A DNA stretch of 64,000 nt from Porticoccaceae bacterium (lineage in GTDB: Bacteria; Pseudomonadota; Gammaproteobacteria; Pseudomonadales; Porticoccaceae). Below are positions 27,692 through 35,731 of this stretch, piece by piece. Under the pieces are notes generated by a model. That model had not been told where the DNA came from and made no database searches. It saw nothing but the letters and a program-made list of their open reading frames with translations. How positions within the stretch are numbered: the first letter of the stretch is position 1; every line of letters starts with the position of its first letter. The position numbers were made by a program, and so were the translations under genes. The stretch covers positions 1-64,000 of the forward strand of contig JAJFKC010000030.1 of assembly GCA_021773435.1 (NCBI GenBank). The letters are read 5' to 3'.

Positions 27692-27723
27692 GGTAAGAAC
27701 AGCCAATTTTGTCTGTTCTTACC
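27692..27723 (+). promoter_or_regulatory. Perfect 11-bp inverted repeat in the hflK-like leader
   Basis: GGTAAGAACAG (27692-27702) and CTGTTCTTACC (27713-27723) are perfectly complementary across a 10-base loop, ending 13 bp before the ATG at 27737 and next to the AAAGGCG ribosome site. It could be an operator or an mRNA hairpin controlling initiation. Confidence 0.55.
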
Positions 27724-27736
27724 GAAAGGCGATCTA

Positions 27737-28813
27737 ATGCCGTCCCAAAATGATGATTCTGGTACCCCCTGGGGGTCTCGACCTCAATCACCACCTGATA
27801 TTGATGAAATAATTAAGCAAGCTACTGATAGATTAAAAGGTTTATTCTCGGGTGGTGGTTCTGGGAAAAACTCAGGTGGCAGTTTTGGCAGGTTATTTTC
27901 CTTTGCCATCTTATTGCTGATAGCCTTAAGTGTATGGTCTGCCTATTACACGGTGCCGAGTGATTCGGTCGCTGTGGTACAGCGGTTTGGCATGTATCTC
28001 AAAGAGGTGCCACCGGGCTTACATTTTAAGCTGCCTTTGGGCGTTGATAACGCCACGATTGTTCCTGTTAAACGGCAGTTAAAGCAGGAGTTCGGTTTTG
28101 CCACCCCGGGTGCTCGTGATCCTTACCAGGGCGCACGCGATGGTGGGCGGGAAACCCAGATGGTCACCGGCGACCTAAATGCGGCATTGGTGGAATGGGT
28201 GGTTCAGTACCGCATATCAGACCCAGTAAAATTTTTGTTTGAAGTGCGCGAACCCGGTGAAACCCTGCGTTATGTATCGGAATCGGTGATGCGTGAAGTG
28301 GTCGGCGATAGAACCGTGGATGAAGTGATTACCATTGGTCGACAGGAGATTGAAATTGAAGCGCTGGTCAAAATGCAGGAGCTATCCACCAAGTATGTCA
28401 TGGGCATTAGCATTGATCAGGTGCAGTTAAAAAACATTAACCCGCCCAAGCCTGTGCAGGAATCATTTAACGAAGTCAATCAGGCACAGCAATCGAAAGA
28501 AAAACTCATTAATGAAGCGCGGCGGGAATATAACAAAGTCATTCCTTTAGCCGAGGGCGAAAAGGATCAACGCATCCGTGAGGCTGATGGTTATCGGCTC
28601 AAACGGATCAATGAAGCCGAAGGCGATGCCCTGCGATTTAATGCGCTGTTTACTGAATACCAGAAAGCACCGGAAGTGACTCGCCGTCGTATTTATATTG
28701 AAACCATGCAAGATGTGATGCCGAAAATAGAGTCAAAAGTTTTAATGGACGATGCTATGTCTGGCCTGTTGCCCCTGCTTAATCTTGATAGGCAAAAGGA
28801 GCCCCAACAATGA
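27737..28813 (+). CDS. hflK: HflK-like SPFH/prohibitin membrane protein
   Basis: The 358-residue protein has a Gly/Pro/Ser-rich cytoplasmic head, one membrane segment (about 54-72, LFSFAILLLIALSVWSAYYT), an SPFH domain starting VPSDSVAVVQRFGMYLKEVPPGLH, and a long charged coiled-coil region (EKLINEARREYNKVIPLAEGEKDQR). HflK and HflC form large ring-shaped complexes around the FtsH protease and limit its access to membrane substrates. The gene lies outside the usual hfq-hflX context, so it may be a second, divergent HflKC set. The next gene overlaps by 4 bp (ATGA). Confidence 0.8.
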   Translation: MPSQNDDSGTPWGSRPQSPPDIDEIIKQATDRLKGLFSGGGSGKNSGGSFGRLFSFAILLLIALSVWSAYYTVPSDSVAVVQRFGMYLKEVPPGLHFKLPLGVDNATIVPVKRQLKQEFGFATPGARDPYQGARDGGRETQMVTGDLNAALVEWVVQYRISDPVKFLFEVREPGETLRYVSESVMREVVGDRTVDEVITIGRQEIEIEALVKMQELSTKYVMGISIDQVQLKNINPPKPVQESFNEVNQAQQSKEKLINEARREYNKVIPLAEGEKDQRIREADGYRLKRINEAEGDALRFNALFTEYQKAPEVTRRRIYIETMQDVMPKIESKVLMDDAMSGLLPLLNLDRQKEPQQ

Positions 28814-29796
28814 AAAATTTAACGTTGTTTGGAATATTGCCCATTGTCCTTGTTGGTCTGTTTGTCTTAGGCAGTGCAATTTATACCGTTGATGAAGTCG
28901 AGCAAGTTATCATTACCCAGTTTGGCAAGCCCGTGGGCGAACCTGTCACTACGGCAGGCCTTAAATTCAAAATTCCCTTTGTGCAAGAAGTCAATCCCAT
29001 CGACAAGCGGGTACTTGAATGGGATGGTGCACCTTCGGATATGCCCACCAAAGATAAGCTGTATATTTCTGTGGATTTATTTGCCCGGTGGAGAATTGTT
29101 GATCCGCTGCAGTATTTTTTGCGTTTGCGTGATGAGCGCAGTGCTCAATCAAGACTAGACGATATTTTGGGTAGTGAAACTCGAAACGCCGTGGCCAAAC
29201 ACGAATTAATTGAAATTATTCGTACGACTAAAGACCGTGTACCCCTGCTTGATACCGCACTGGGTGAGATTGTTTCACCCTCGAATGAACAAGGCATCAA
29301 TATGGGTGCACTGGTGCCTATTGAAAAAGGCCGCAAGTTGGTTGAGCGGGAAATATTTTCAGCGGCAGCAGAGAAAGTCGGTGTGTTTGGTATTGAGCTG
29401 CTGGATATCCGTTTTAAACGCATCAACTACAATGAAAGTGTCCGCCCTAAAATTTATGATCGCATGATCAGCGAGCGCAGGCAGATTGCCGAGCGATTTC
29501 TATCCGAAGGTAATGGCGAAGCAGCGAGAATAAGAGGTAATCGAGTACGCGACCTCAACAAAATTCAATCCGAAGCCTATCGTCAGGTAGAGGAAATACG
29601 TGGCCTGGCCGATGCCAAGGCAACCGAAATTTATGCCAGTGCCTACAATCAAAACCCCCAGGCCGTGGAGTTTTATGAATTCACCCGCACCATGGCTTCC
29701 TACCCGACCATCATCGGCGACAGTACCACCATCGTGCTATCCACCGACAGCGATCTTTTCAAATTCCTTAAAGGCATGAGACCTGACAAGGAATAA
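28810..29796 (+). CDS. hflC: HflC-like SPFH/prohibitin membrane protein
   Basis: The 328-residue partner has an N-terminal membrane anchor (about 5-25, LFGILPIVLVGLFVLGSAIYT), the SPFH start VDEVEQVIITQFGKPVGEP, the HflC-type ISVDLFARWRIVDPLQYFLRLRDE and a C-terminal coiled coil with FEFTRTMASYPTIIGDSTTIVLSTDSDLFKFL-like ending. It would co-assemble with the upstream HflK-like protein at the inner membrane. The 4-bp overlap with the upstream gene indicates translational coupling. Whether it regulates FtsH or another protease is unknown. Confidence 0.8.
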   Translation: MKNLTLFGILPIVLVGLFVLGSAIYTVDEVEQVIITQFGKPVGEPVTTAGLKFKIPFVQEVNPIDKRVLEWDGAPSDMPTKDKLYISVDLFARWRIVDPLQYFLRLRDERSAQSRLDDILGSETRNAVAKHELIEIIRTTKDRVPLLDTALGEIVSPSNEQGINMGALVPIEKGRKLVEREIFSAAAEKVGVFGIELLDIRFKRINYNESVRPKIYDRMISERRQIAERFLSEGNGEAARIRGNRVRDLNKIQSEAYRQVEEIRGLADAKATEIYASAYNQNPQAVEFYEFTRTMASYPTIIGDSTTIVLSTDSDLFKFLKGMRPDKE

Positions 29797-29820
29797 CACA
29801 ATCAGTAAATGGAGAAATTT

Positions 29821-29937
29821 ATGGGAAAGGAAAAAAAGAGTAATAAGGAAGCGAAGAAACAACCATTAATGACACAGAAAGAAAAAAAGGCGGCGAAGAA
29901 AGCAAAAAGTAACAACCGTAGCAGCAGTATCGGATAA
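29821..29937 (+). CDS. Small lysine-rich protein, 38 residues
   Basis: A short frame starts at ATG 29821 with a GGAG ribosome site about 8 bp upstream, only 24 bp after the hflC-like stop. It encodes a very basic peptide: 12 of 38 residues are Lys, in clusters such as KEKKSNKEAKK and KEKKAAKKAK, followed by a Ser-rich end. It has no hydrophobic segment. It is probably the third gene of the hflKC-like operon. Such proteins may bind nucleic acid, ribosomes or acidic lipid surfaces, but no function can be assigned. Confidence 0.55.
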   Translation: MGKEKKSNKEAKKQPLMTQKEKKAAKKAKSNNRSSSIG

Positions 29938-30066
29938 CTGTTAAAAACAGCTTGCATAGCGTTGCCGACGCTTTTGAGCACGCTCGCAATGCCCTGGGTC
30001 GGTAATCGATCAGGGAAAGAAAATATTTGACCTTGGCATTATTAAAAATGCCTCACCACGTCTACT

Positions 30067-30088
30067 CATCGGGAAATTTTTCCCGATG
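30067..30088. terminator. Perfect 22-bp inverted repeat after the hflKC-like genes
   Basis: CATCGGGAAA and TTTCCCGATG are perfect complements separated by two T bases. It lies between the small basic protein and the DUF1611 gene. There is no T-run beyond the right arm, so termination is uncertain; an operator for the downstream pair is equally possible. Confidence 0.4.
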
Positions 30089-30182
30089 CATCATGACTTA
30101 GCGGTACTTCTCGTTGACATTCGGCCAATTCTGGCCGGCACGATACTGTTGCCCCTCTGAGCCTTTCACTCAAGAGGAAATT

Positions 30183-31367
30183 ATGTCTACAAGACAGATA
30201 AACTCATCCATCATCAAACAACCTGCTGTTATCAAGAGTCACGTAACAGTGCGTCTCCCATTGAAGCCTATAGGCATCAAGCAGCCAACGGCTACCGCCA
30301 TCGTGTACTGCGAAGGAAATTTTGCTGCGCTTGACGGCAAAACAGCCAACGGGCTTGTGCGTCATTCAGAGAAGTACAAAATACTTTCTGTTATCGATAG
30401 CGAAAAAGCTGGCCTTGATACCGGCATGGTTCTTGACAACAAAATCAATGATATTCCTATTTGTCGAGATCTTGCTGATGCGCTGGAGCAAGCCGGTAAT
30501 ATGCCGAATTACTTTATCTTTGGCATGGCGCCTTCCAGCGGCATGCTGTCTATCCATGAGCGTAGCCTGATACTTGAGGCAATGAATCATGGTATAAATA
30601 TCGTCAACGGCTTACATGAATTTCTTAATGAGGATCCAGTTTTTATAGCGGCCTGTATAGCCAATAAAGTAGAAATTCTGGATATACGAAAGCCACGCGC
30701 CAAAAAGGATTTGCGCATGTTCAGTGGTCGTATCCACGACGTGACTTGCCCTCGTATTGCGGTGCTTGGCACCGACTGTGCGATTGGAAAACGCACCACC
30801 GCGACTGTTTTAACACAGGCACTGAATGACCATGGCATCAAAGCGGTGATGATTGGCACCGGGCAGACCGGATTAATTCAAGGCGCGCGTTATGGTGTTG
30901 CCCTCGATGCGATTCCATCACAATTCTGCGCGGGTGAACTAGAGGCAACCATTGTTGAAGCCTTTGAAAATGAAAAGCCGGATGTGATTATTATTGAAGG
31001 GCAAGGTGCTTTAAGCCATCCGGCCTTTTCTTCTTCGGCTTTTATTTTACGTGGTAGTTGCGCGCACGGCGTCGTGTTACAACACGCCCCAGCGCGGCAT
31101 CATCGCTGTGACTTTGAGCAGATGCCAATGCCCACACCCGCATCAGAAATTAATTTACTGGAGACTTTCGCTAACACTCAGGTTATTGGCTTGACCATTA
31201 ACCACGAGAACATGGCGGATACCGATGTGAGCGCTGCAATTACCCTGTACGAACAGGAGCTGGGTATTCCGGTTACCGATGCTTTAGCACGCTCACCTAA
31301 GCATCTGGTGCAAATGGTTGTTGCTGCCTTCACTAATCTTCAGGTGAATCTGCCGACGGCAGCCTGA
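30183..31367 (+). CDS. DUF1611-family P-loop protein (DgcN-like)
   Basis: The 394-residue protein has an N-terminal Rossmann-like domain (VIDSEKAGLDTG; YFIFGMAPSSGML) and a C-terminal P-loop NTPase domain with GTDCAIGKRTT (from Gly196, Lys203), MIGTGQTGLIQGARYGVALD and DVIIIEGQGALSHP. This is the DUF1611 family, which includes proteins reported as D-glutamate N-acetyltransferases (DgcN). The start is ATG 30183 with AGAGGA upstream; a longer frame opening further left has no ribosome site. It is coupled (TGATG) to a racemase-like gene, which suggests a joint role in D-amino-acid or ornithine-type metabolism. The reaction is inferred from the family. Confidence 0.72.
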   Translation: MSTRQINSSIIKQPAVIKSHVTVRLPLKPIGIKQPTATAIVYCEGNFAALDGKTANGLVRHSEKYKILSVIDSEKAGLDTGMVLDNKINDIPICRDLADALEQAGNMPNYFIFGMAPSSGMLSIHERSLILEAMNHGINIVNGLHEFLNEDPVFIAACIANKVEILDIRKPRAKKDLRMFSGRIHDVTCPRIAVLGTDCAIGKRTTATVLTQALNDHGIKAVMIGTGQTGLIQGARYGVALDAIPSQFCAGELEATIVEAFENEKPDVIIIEGQGALSHPAFSSSAFILRGSCAHGVVLQHAPARHHRCDFEQMPMPTPASEINLLETFANTQVIGLTINHENMADTDVSAAITLYEQELGIPVTDALARSPKHLVQMVVAAFTNLQVNLPTAA

Positions 31368-32509
31368 TGACCGCGCCCAGGCTGGAAATTGACCTCAACA
31401 AAATTTACCACAATGCCCATGAATTGGTTGTGCGACTCGCTGAACGCGGCATTTCAGTTACAGGGGTAACCAAGGCGGCTCTCGGCTCAGTGGAGATGGC
31501 GAACACGCTGTTGCGGGCGGGGGTAACCGCACTGGGTGATTCACGTATTGAAAATATAAAAGCCATCTGCCTTGCCAGAAACAGTGCACAGATAAAAGAC
31601 GCGGCGATGCTGCTGATTCGCTCACCGATGCTCAGCCAGGTGGCGCAGGTTGTTAGGTATGCGGATATAAGCTGCAATACTGAAATTGACGTGATAAAAA
31701 AGCTTTCTGTTGAGGCCCAAAAACAAAGCCGCACCCACCAAGTACTATTAATGGTTGAGCTGGGCGATCTGCGCGAAGGCATTATGCCCGGGGATTTGAT
31801 CGGCACAGTACGCGAGGTGCTTAGCCTGCCGAATATTTTGCTCAAAGGTATCGGCACAAATCTCGCCTGTCGTAGCGGTGTCTCCCCAGATGCCACCAAT
31901 ATGGCTAAGTTATCTGAGCTCGCAGACCTTATTGAGACGACGTTCGATTTGACCTTAGACGTAGTGTCGGGTGGCAATTCGGCTAATATTCAATGGGCAT
32001 TGAATGGCGCGCAAACAGATACAGGGCGAATTAATAACCTACGTTTAGGCGAGGCCATTTTACTGGGCTGCGAGCCACTTCAACGCCAGGCGATTGAGGG
32101 CTTGTACACCAATGCCATCACGCTGGTTGCAGAAGTCATTGAATCAAAGCGTAAGCCATCACAGCCCACTGGGGATATTGCGCAGTCTGCCTTCGGCGAG
32201 ACCCTCTTAGCTAATGATCGTGCGCTTACTGATCGTGGCATCGTGAGGCAAGCCATCCTTGCCATTGGCATACAGGATATCGACCCCAGTGGCCTACAAG
32301 CCCCTGCGGGCATCGAGATTCTAGGTGCCAGTAGTGACCACCTTGTCGTTGCGTCTGTCAAAGGTGATCTTTTTGTCGGCGAAGAAGTGACATTTCAACT
32401 CAATTACAGCGCACTGGTTCGTGCAATGACCTCGCCCTTTGTCTCGAAGGTTTTTACCCATCGCCAATATGCTACATCAGAGCCTGCCTGTACCCAGGTA
32501 AGCGCATAG
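31367..32509 (+). CDS. Alanine/ornithine racemase-family PLP enzyme
   Basis: The 380-residue protein is a fold-type III PLP enzyme: the PLP lysine is expected at Lys36 in GVTKAALGS, with LMVELGDLREG, KGIGTNLACRSG, LDVVSGGNSAN and NNLRLGEAILLG completing the barrel and phosphate-binding sites. It matches the 'alanine/ornithine racemase family' rather than classical Alr. It begins one base inside the stop of the DUF1611 gene, so the two are made together. The likely job is to racemise an amino acid made or consumed by the DUF1611 partner. The true substrate is unknown. Confidence 0.75.
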   Translation: MTAPRLEIDLNKIYHNAHELVVRLAERGISVTGVTKAALGSVEMANTLLRAGVTALGDSRIENIKAICLARNSAQIKDAAMLLIRSPMLSQVAQVVRYADISCNTEIDVIKKLSVEAQKQSRTHQVLLMVELGDLREGIMPGDLIGTVREVLSLPNILLKGIGTNLACRSGVSPDATNMAKLSELADLIETTFDLTLDVVSGGNSANIQWALNGAQTDTGRINNLRLGEAILLGCEPLQRQAIEGLYTNAITLVAEVIESKRKPSQPTGDIAQSAFGETLLANDRALTDRGIVRQAILAIGIQDIDPSGLQAPAGIEILGASSDHLVVASVKGDLFVGEEVTFQLNYSALVRAMTSPFVSKVFTHRQYATSEPACTQVSA

Positions 32510-32511
32510 AT

Positions 32512-32570
32512 AAATGTCTTTTTTAACAGGAAAGGACTACAAGCGTGACCTTTTCTTTAAAAAGACATTT
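32512..32570. repeat. 12-bp inverted repeat after the racemase gene
   Basis: AAATGTCTTTTT (32512-32523) and AAAAAGACATTT (32559-32570) are perfect complements separated by 35 bp, starting just after the racemase stop. They may mark the edge of the decayed region that follows. The rest of 32571-33175 holds only the transposase remnant listed separately. Confidence 0.5.
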
Positions 32571-32675
32571 GATCTCAGTTGCGACAATAACGACATATTT
32601 GTATTGATTGCTGGCAGCCTATAGGTATGTATTAGCTTAGCTAACAGTCCCCCGTTTTTTGCAGTGCCTGTCAAC

Positions 32676-32753
32676 TTAGATTTGAGCCAAATTCTTTTCT
32701 GCCCACATCGCTTTACCACCAGGTAATGTTTCTATTGGCGTTCGCCCACACAC
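32676..32753 (-). pseudogene. C-terminal remnant of an integrase-core transposase (IS481/IS3-like)
   Basis: On the minus strand a short frame reads VCGRTPIETLPGGKAMWAEK followed by NLAQI and a stop at 32678-32676. The G-R-T-P-x-E-T-L and W-x-E-K-N-L pattern is typical of the last residues of DDE integrase-core transposases. The upstream frame is broken, so only the tail survives. It marks past mobile-element activity at the left edge of the Rieske/nitrile hydratase cluster. Confidence 0.45.
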
Positions 32754-33175
32754 ATTGACAATGGCGGTCTTACATTGCGATATGGTTGTCCCGTTGATTG
32801 TTGAAGACTAGCAGTGTCAGTTCTTTCGTTACTGTAATCATGTGAGTATCTAACCTGTTACGAAAATGTCTAGGGTAGCAGTGTCCGCCATGCCCTGCCC
32901 ATGAAACTGGCACATTTATTCTTATCGTACTCACAAACGTAACCAACTAATATTGCAGCGAGAACCATCCTCTGATGCGTTCTTGGCATCCAGTCAATTG
33001 CCATCGATATCACATTGCTGTGTGAACAAATCTGGGCAATCTATTTTCACCATTTAATCTGGGAACAATAGTTACTGAACATGCACTTGATTTCTGCTTT
33101 TTTACGGATGCAGTATTCTGGTGTAATAGTCTCGACCACTGTCTACTCACAATTCTCAAAAAAGAAGGCTTCACA

Positions 33176-33226
33176 ATGGACTATACGCGCAGTGCAGCAA
33201 AACAATGGGCGCTGGGAGCCGTTAAG
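33176..33226 (+). pseudogene. Truncated duplicate of the aldolase gene 5' end
   Basis: ATG 33176 opens a frame reading MDYTRSAAKQWALGAVK, nearly identical to MNYTRSTAKQWALETVK at the start of the aldolase gene at 35732. The similarity also holds at the DNA level and stops abruptly after about 17 codons, after which the frame enters the antisense of a nitroreductase relic. This is a partial duplication or the stump of an earlier gene copy. Confidence 0.75.
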
Positions 33227-33249
33227 AAAAATGGGGGCAAGTCTTGCAA

Positions 33250-33567
33250 TCAAGCGTTCCCAAACACCACGCTTTGCTCCGGCGGCGTCCGTACCGTTCG
33301 CGCCTGGTTTGCCGCAACGGTGGGATCCTCATAACCGAAACTGATTCCAAATAGTACCTTTATCGTCGGATCCAGGTTAAAGGTTTCCCGAATCAGGTCC
33401 GGGTGGTGCGCCATGGTGCCCTGGGCACTGAAAGCTAACCCATGCGCCGTCATTGACAGCATCAGCGTCTGCACATACATGCCAAGATCGGCCCCGGCAG
33501 CCATACCAAACACTTGGTTCATACACAGAAATGCGACGTGTGGCGCATCGCCCTCTCCTCTCAGCAA
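33250..33567 (-). pseudogene. Nitroreductase-family protein, C-terminal half only
   Basis: The minus-strand frame (about 105 residues) reads DAPHVAFLCMN, GADLGMYVQTLMLSMTAHGL, FNLDPTIKVLFGISFGYEDP and ANQARTVRTPPEQSVVF, a clear match to the C-terminal half of FMN-dependent nitroreductases (NfsB/NfnB-like, about 220 residues). The N-terminal half with the first FMN-binding residues is missing, the frame is closed by a stop just upstream, and the apparent TTG start has no ribosome site. It is a relic, cut at about 33568. Confidence 0.7.
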
Positions 33568-33664
33568 TCAAACCCAGGAACCTGAACAACTTGATTTCGG
33601 TCAAGAGAGCGATAAACGGGTATAGGTATAGTCGCACTTATTTCCATTGTTTGGAGCAGGCTTT

Positions 33665-34981
33665 ATGGGTATCAACACTAATGATCTGGTGCGCGAAGAC
33701 GGCGGCGTCCAGGATCGTCGTATCTACTGGGACGAAGACATCTATCAAATGGAGTTGGAGAAAATTTTTGCTCGATCCTGGCTGTTCCTCACCCACGATT
33801 CTCTCATCCCCAACCCTGGCGACTTCACTACCACCTACATGGGCCAGGATCGGGTCGTCGTGTCGCGTGGTCAAGATGGCAAAGTCAGTGCCTTTATCAA
33901 CTCCTGTAGTCATCGTGGCAATATGGTTTGCCGGGCCGACTCGGGCAATGCCAAAAACTTTGTCTGCAGTTACCACGGCTGGACTTTCGGAGGTGATGGC
34001 GGACTTACCAATATCCCTCTCGAGGATGAGATTTATTCAAAGCCTGTAGATCGCAAGATTTTTAGCCTGAGACAGGCTCGCGTAGAAAGCCATCGAGGAT
34101 TTTTATTCGGAAACTTTGATGAAAATGCCCCTTCATTAAAAGATTATCTGGGTGATATGGCCTGGTATTTTGACACCTTTATGGATGCCCCGGGGGGATC
34201 AGAGTTACTTGGCCCACCCATGAAAATGCGTATTAAATCCAACTGGAAGTTTTTCGTCGAAAACTTTATTGGTGACTTCTACCATGCAGGCTGGACCCAC
34301 GCAGCAGCAGTGAAAGTTATTGGTGGCCCGCTAACTGCCGTACTGGGAAATCAGGCCGTCCCGGAAGGTTTTCAGTTCGCCGCCCACAATGGCCATGGCT
34401 TTAATGCCGCCCCCGGCAATGATGAGGTTTTTCCGCATATTCACCAGGGCGAGACGGCTCGCATGTACGAAGAATGGCTACGCTCCCGCAAACCGGCAAT
34501 AACGGAGCGTCTCGGAGAAGCTCGAGCGCGTATCTACAACGCCATTTGGGATGGCTCCATGTTTCCAAATACGTCGTTCTTGAGAGGTATCGACACCTGG
34601 AAGGTGTGGCAGCCGCGAGGACCTCATGAAGTGGAAGTGTGGACCTGGACCCTGGTCGAAAAAGACATGCCCGATGAACTCAAAGAAGGTATTCGTCATA
34701 CCAATGAAAAAACCTTTGGCCCTGCCGGAATACTTGAGGGAGACGACGGTGAAAATATGGAAGGTAATACTGGCGTTAACGAGGGTTTCGTTACGCGGCA
34801 ACAGGTCCTGAATACAGAAATGGGACTCGGGTCGGAGACCACTAACGATGACTACCCAAGTTTAGTTTCCGAGCCACCCGATAATGAAGCAGCGCATCGC
34901 AATTTTCTAAGGATGTGGCGCGCGATGATGGCGGCGAAAGATTGGGATGAAGTAATGGCTTCGCGCAGCAAAGGAGCGTAA
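33665..34981 (+). CDS. Rieske-type ring-hydroxylating dioxygenase, alpha (oxygenase) subunit
   Basis: The 438-residue protein has a Rieske [2Fe-2S] domain with C-S-H-R-G and C-S-Y-H-G-W (CxH...CxxH), and a catalytic domain whose mononuclear-iron motif is visible in NFIGDFYHAGWTH (D-x2-H-x4-H). A late acidic DDGENMEGN supplies the likely third iron ligand, as in biphenyl/cinnamate-type oxygenases. It would add O2 to an aromatic or unsaturated ring. The start is ATG 33665 with GGAG 8 bp upstream. Ferredoxin and reductase genes are not in the cluster, so electron donors must come from elsewhere. Confidence 0.88.
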   Translation: MGINTNDLVREDGGVQDRRIYWDEDIYQMELEKIFARSWLFLTHDSLIPNPGDFTTTYMGQDRVVVSRGQDGKVSAFINSCSHRGNMVCRADSGNAKNFVCSYHGWTFGGDGGLTNIPLEDEIYSKPVDRKIFSLRQARVESHRGFLFGNFDENAPSLKDYLGDMAWYFDTFMDAPGGSELLGPPMKMRIKSNWKFFVENFIGDFYHAGWTHAAAVKVIGGPLTAVLGNQAVPEGFQFAAHNGHGFNAAPGNDEVFPHIHQGETARMYEEWLRSRKPAITERLGEARARIYNAIWDGSMFPNTSFLRGIDTWKVWQPRGPHEVEVWTWTLVEKDMPDELKEGIRHTNEKTFGPAGILEGDDGENMEGNTGVNEGFVTRQQVLNTEMGLGSETTNDDYPSLVSEPPDNEAAHRNFLRMWRAMMAAKDWDEVMASRSKGA

Positions 34982-34983
34982 TT

Positions 34984-35520
34984 ATGAGTACTATTGTTAG
35001 CAACAGCGCTATGGTGCCTATGGAAACACACCATGAAGTTCAGTCGTTTTTGTACTGCGAAGCGCGTGCTTTGGATGACGAAGTCTTTCAGGACTGGTTA
35101 GCCATGCTCACCGAGGACATCCATTACTGGATGCCGTTTCGGGAAAACCGCTATCGTAAAGACAAGCGACCAGAACCAACGCCAAAAAAATCAGCCTCAA
35201 TTTATAATGATTACTATCAGGACTTACTTGACCGGGTAGCAAGGTTTGAGACCGGTATGGCATGGATAGAAGACCCACCCGCGCGGGCGCGACGGATCGT
35301 CAGCAATGTCGAAGCCCAGTATTCAGACACCGAGGGCGAGCTAAACGTTTACTCCAACCTCATTCTCTACAGAAACCGTCGTCAGGACGAAGAAGCCTGG
35401 TTCGTGGCAAGACGACGGGATCGCCTCCGCTCGGTGGACGGACAATGGCGGCTGGCGCGACGACACATAGTGCTTGACCACCACGTTATCCTGGACGAAA
35501 ACATTTCGGTGTTTATGTAG
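34984..35520 (+). CDS. Ring-hydroxylating dioxygenase, beta subunit
   Basis: The 178-residue SnoaL-like alpha+beta protein matches small subunits of aromatic-ring dioxygenases: VQSFLYCEARALDDEVFQDWL near the start, DIHYWMPFRENRYRKD, the conserved DPPARARRIVSNV region, and LARRHIVLDHHVILDENISVF at the end. It forms an alpha3beta3 structural partner for the alpha subunit, which lies 2 bp upstream with AAGGAG for its own translation. The pair is complete, so the oxygenase component is probably functional. Confidence 0.87.
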   Translation: MSTIVSNSAMVPMETHHEVQSFLYCEARALDDEVFQDWLAMLTEDIHYWMPFRENRYRKDKRPEPTPKKSASIYNDYYQDLLDRVARFETGMAWIEDPPARARRIVSNVEAQYSDTEGELNVYSNLILYRNRRQDEEAWFVARRRDRLRSVDGQWRLARRHIVLDHHVILDENISVFM

Positions 35521-35731
35521 ACAGCCTTTTCTGTGGAGAGTCTGTAGTTAAACGCTTCGGGGCTGGCGTGACTGGCATTTAAGAAAACAGAAGAACTTCT
35601 CTGAGACTCGGGTAACTGAGTCTCAGACTGTTGGGGCGTTGAATAGGGATTAAGGACAGGGATAGACTGACACTCTAAAACCCATATAGACTGACTCCGT
35701 TGACTAATTCTTACCAAACGGGAGATCAGCA

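Noticed and set aside
27692-27723. LexA (SOS) box reading of the hflK leader repeat
   Set aside because: The half-sites are in the order ACAG...CTGT, the reverse of the CTGT-N8-ACAG SOS box.
30114-30182. Upstream TTG start for the DUF1611 gene
   Set aside because: No ribosome site, unlike residues, whereas ATG 30183 has AGAGGA at normal spacing.
33081-33344. 87-codon plus-strand frame across the decayed region
   Set aside because: It runs out of frame with the aldolase-like stump and through the antisense of the nitroreductase relic; no sensible protein.
34478-34801. Long antisense frames inside the dioxygenase, BVMO, carboxylase and other genes
   Set aside because: They follow the codon structure of the real genes on the other strand and have no ribosome sites or recognisable motifs.
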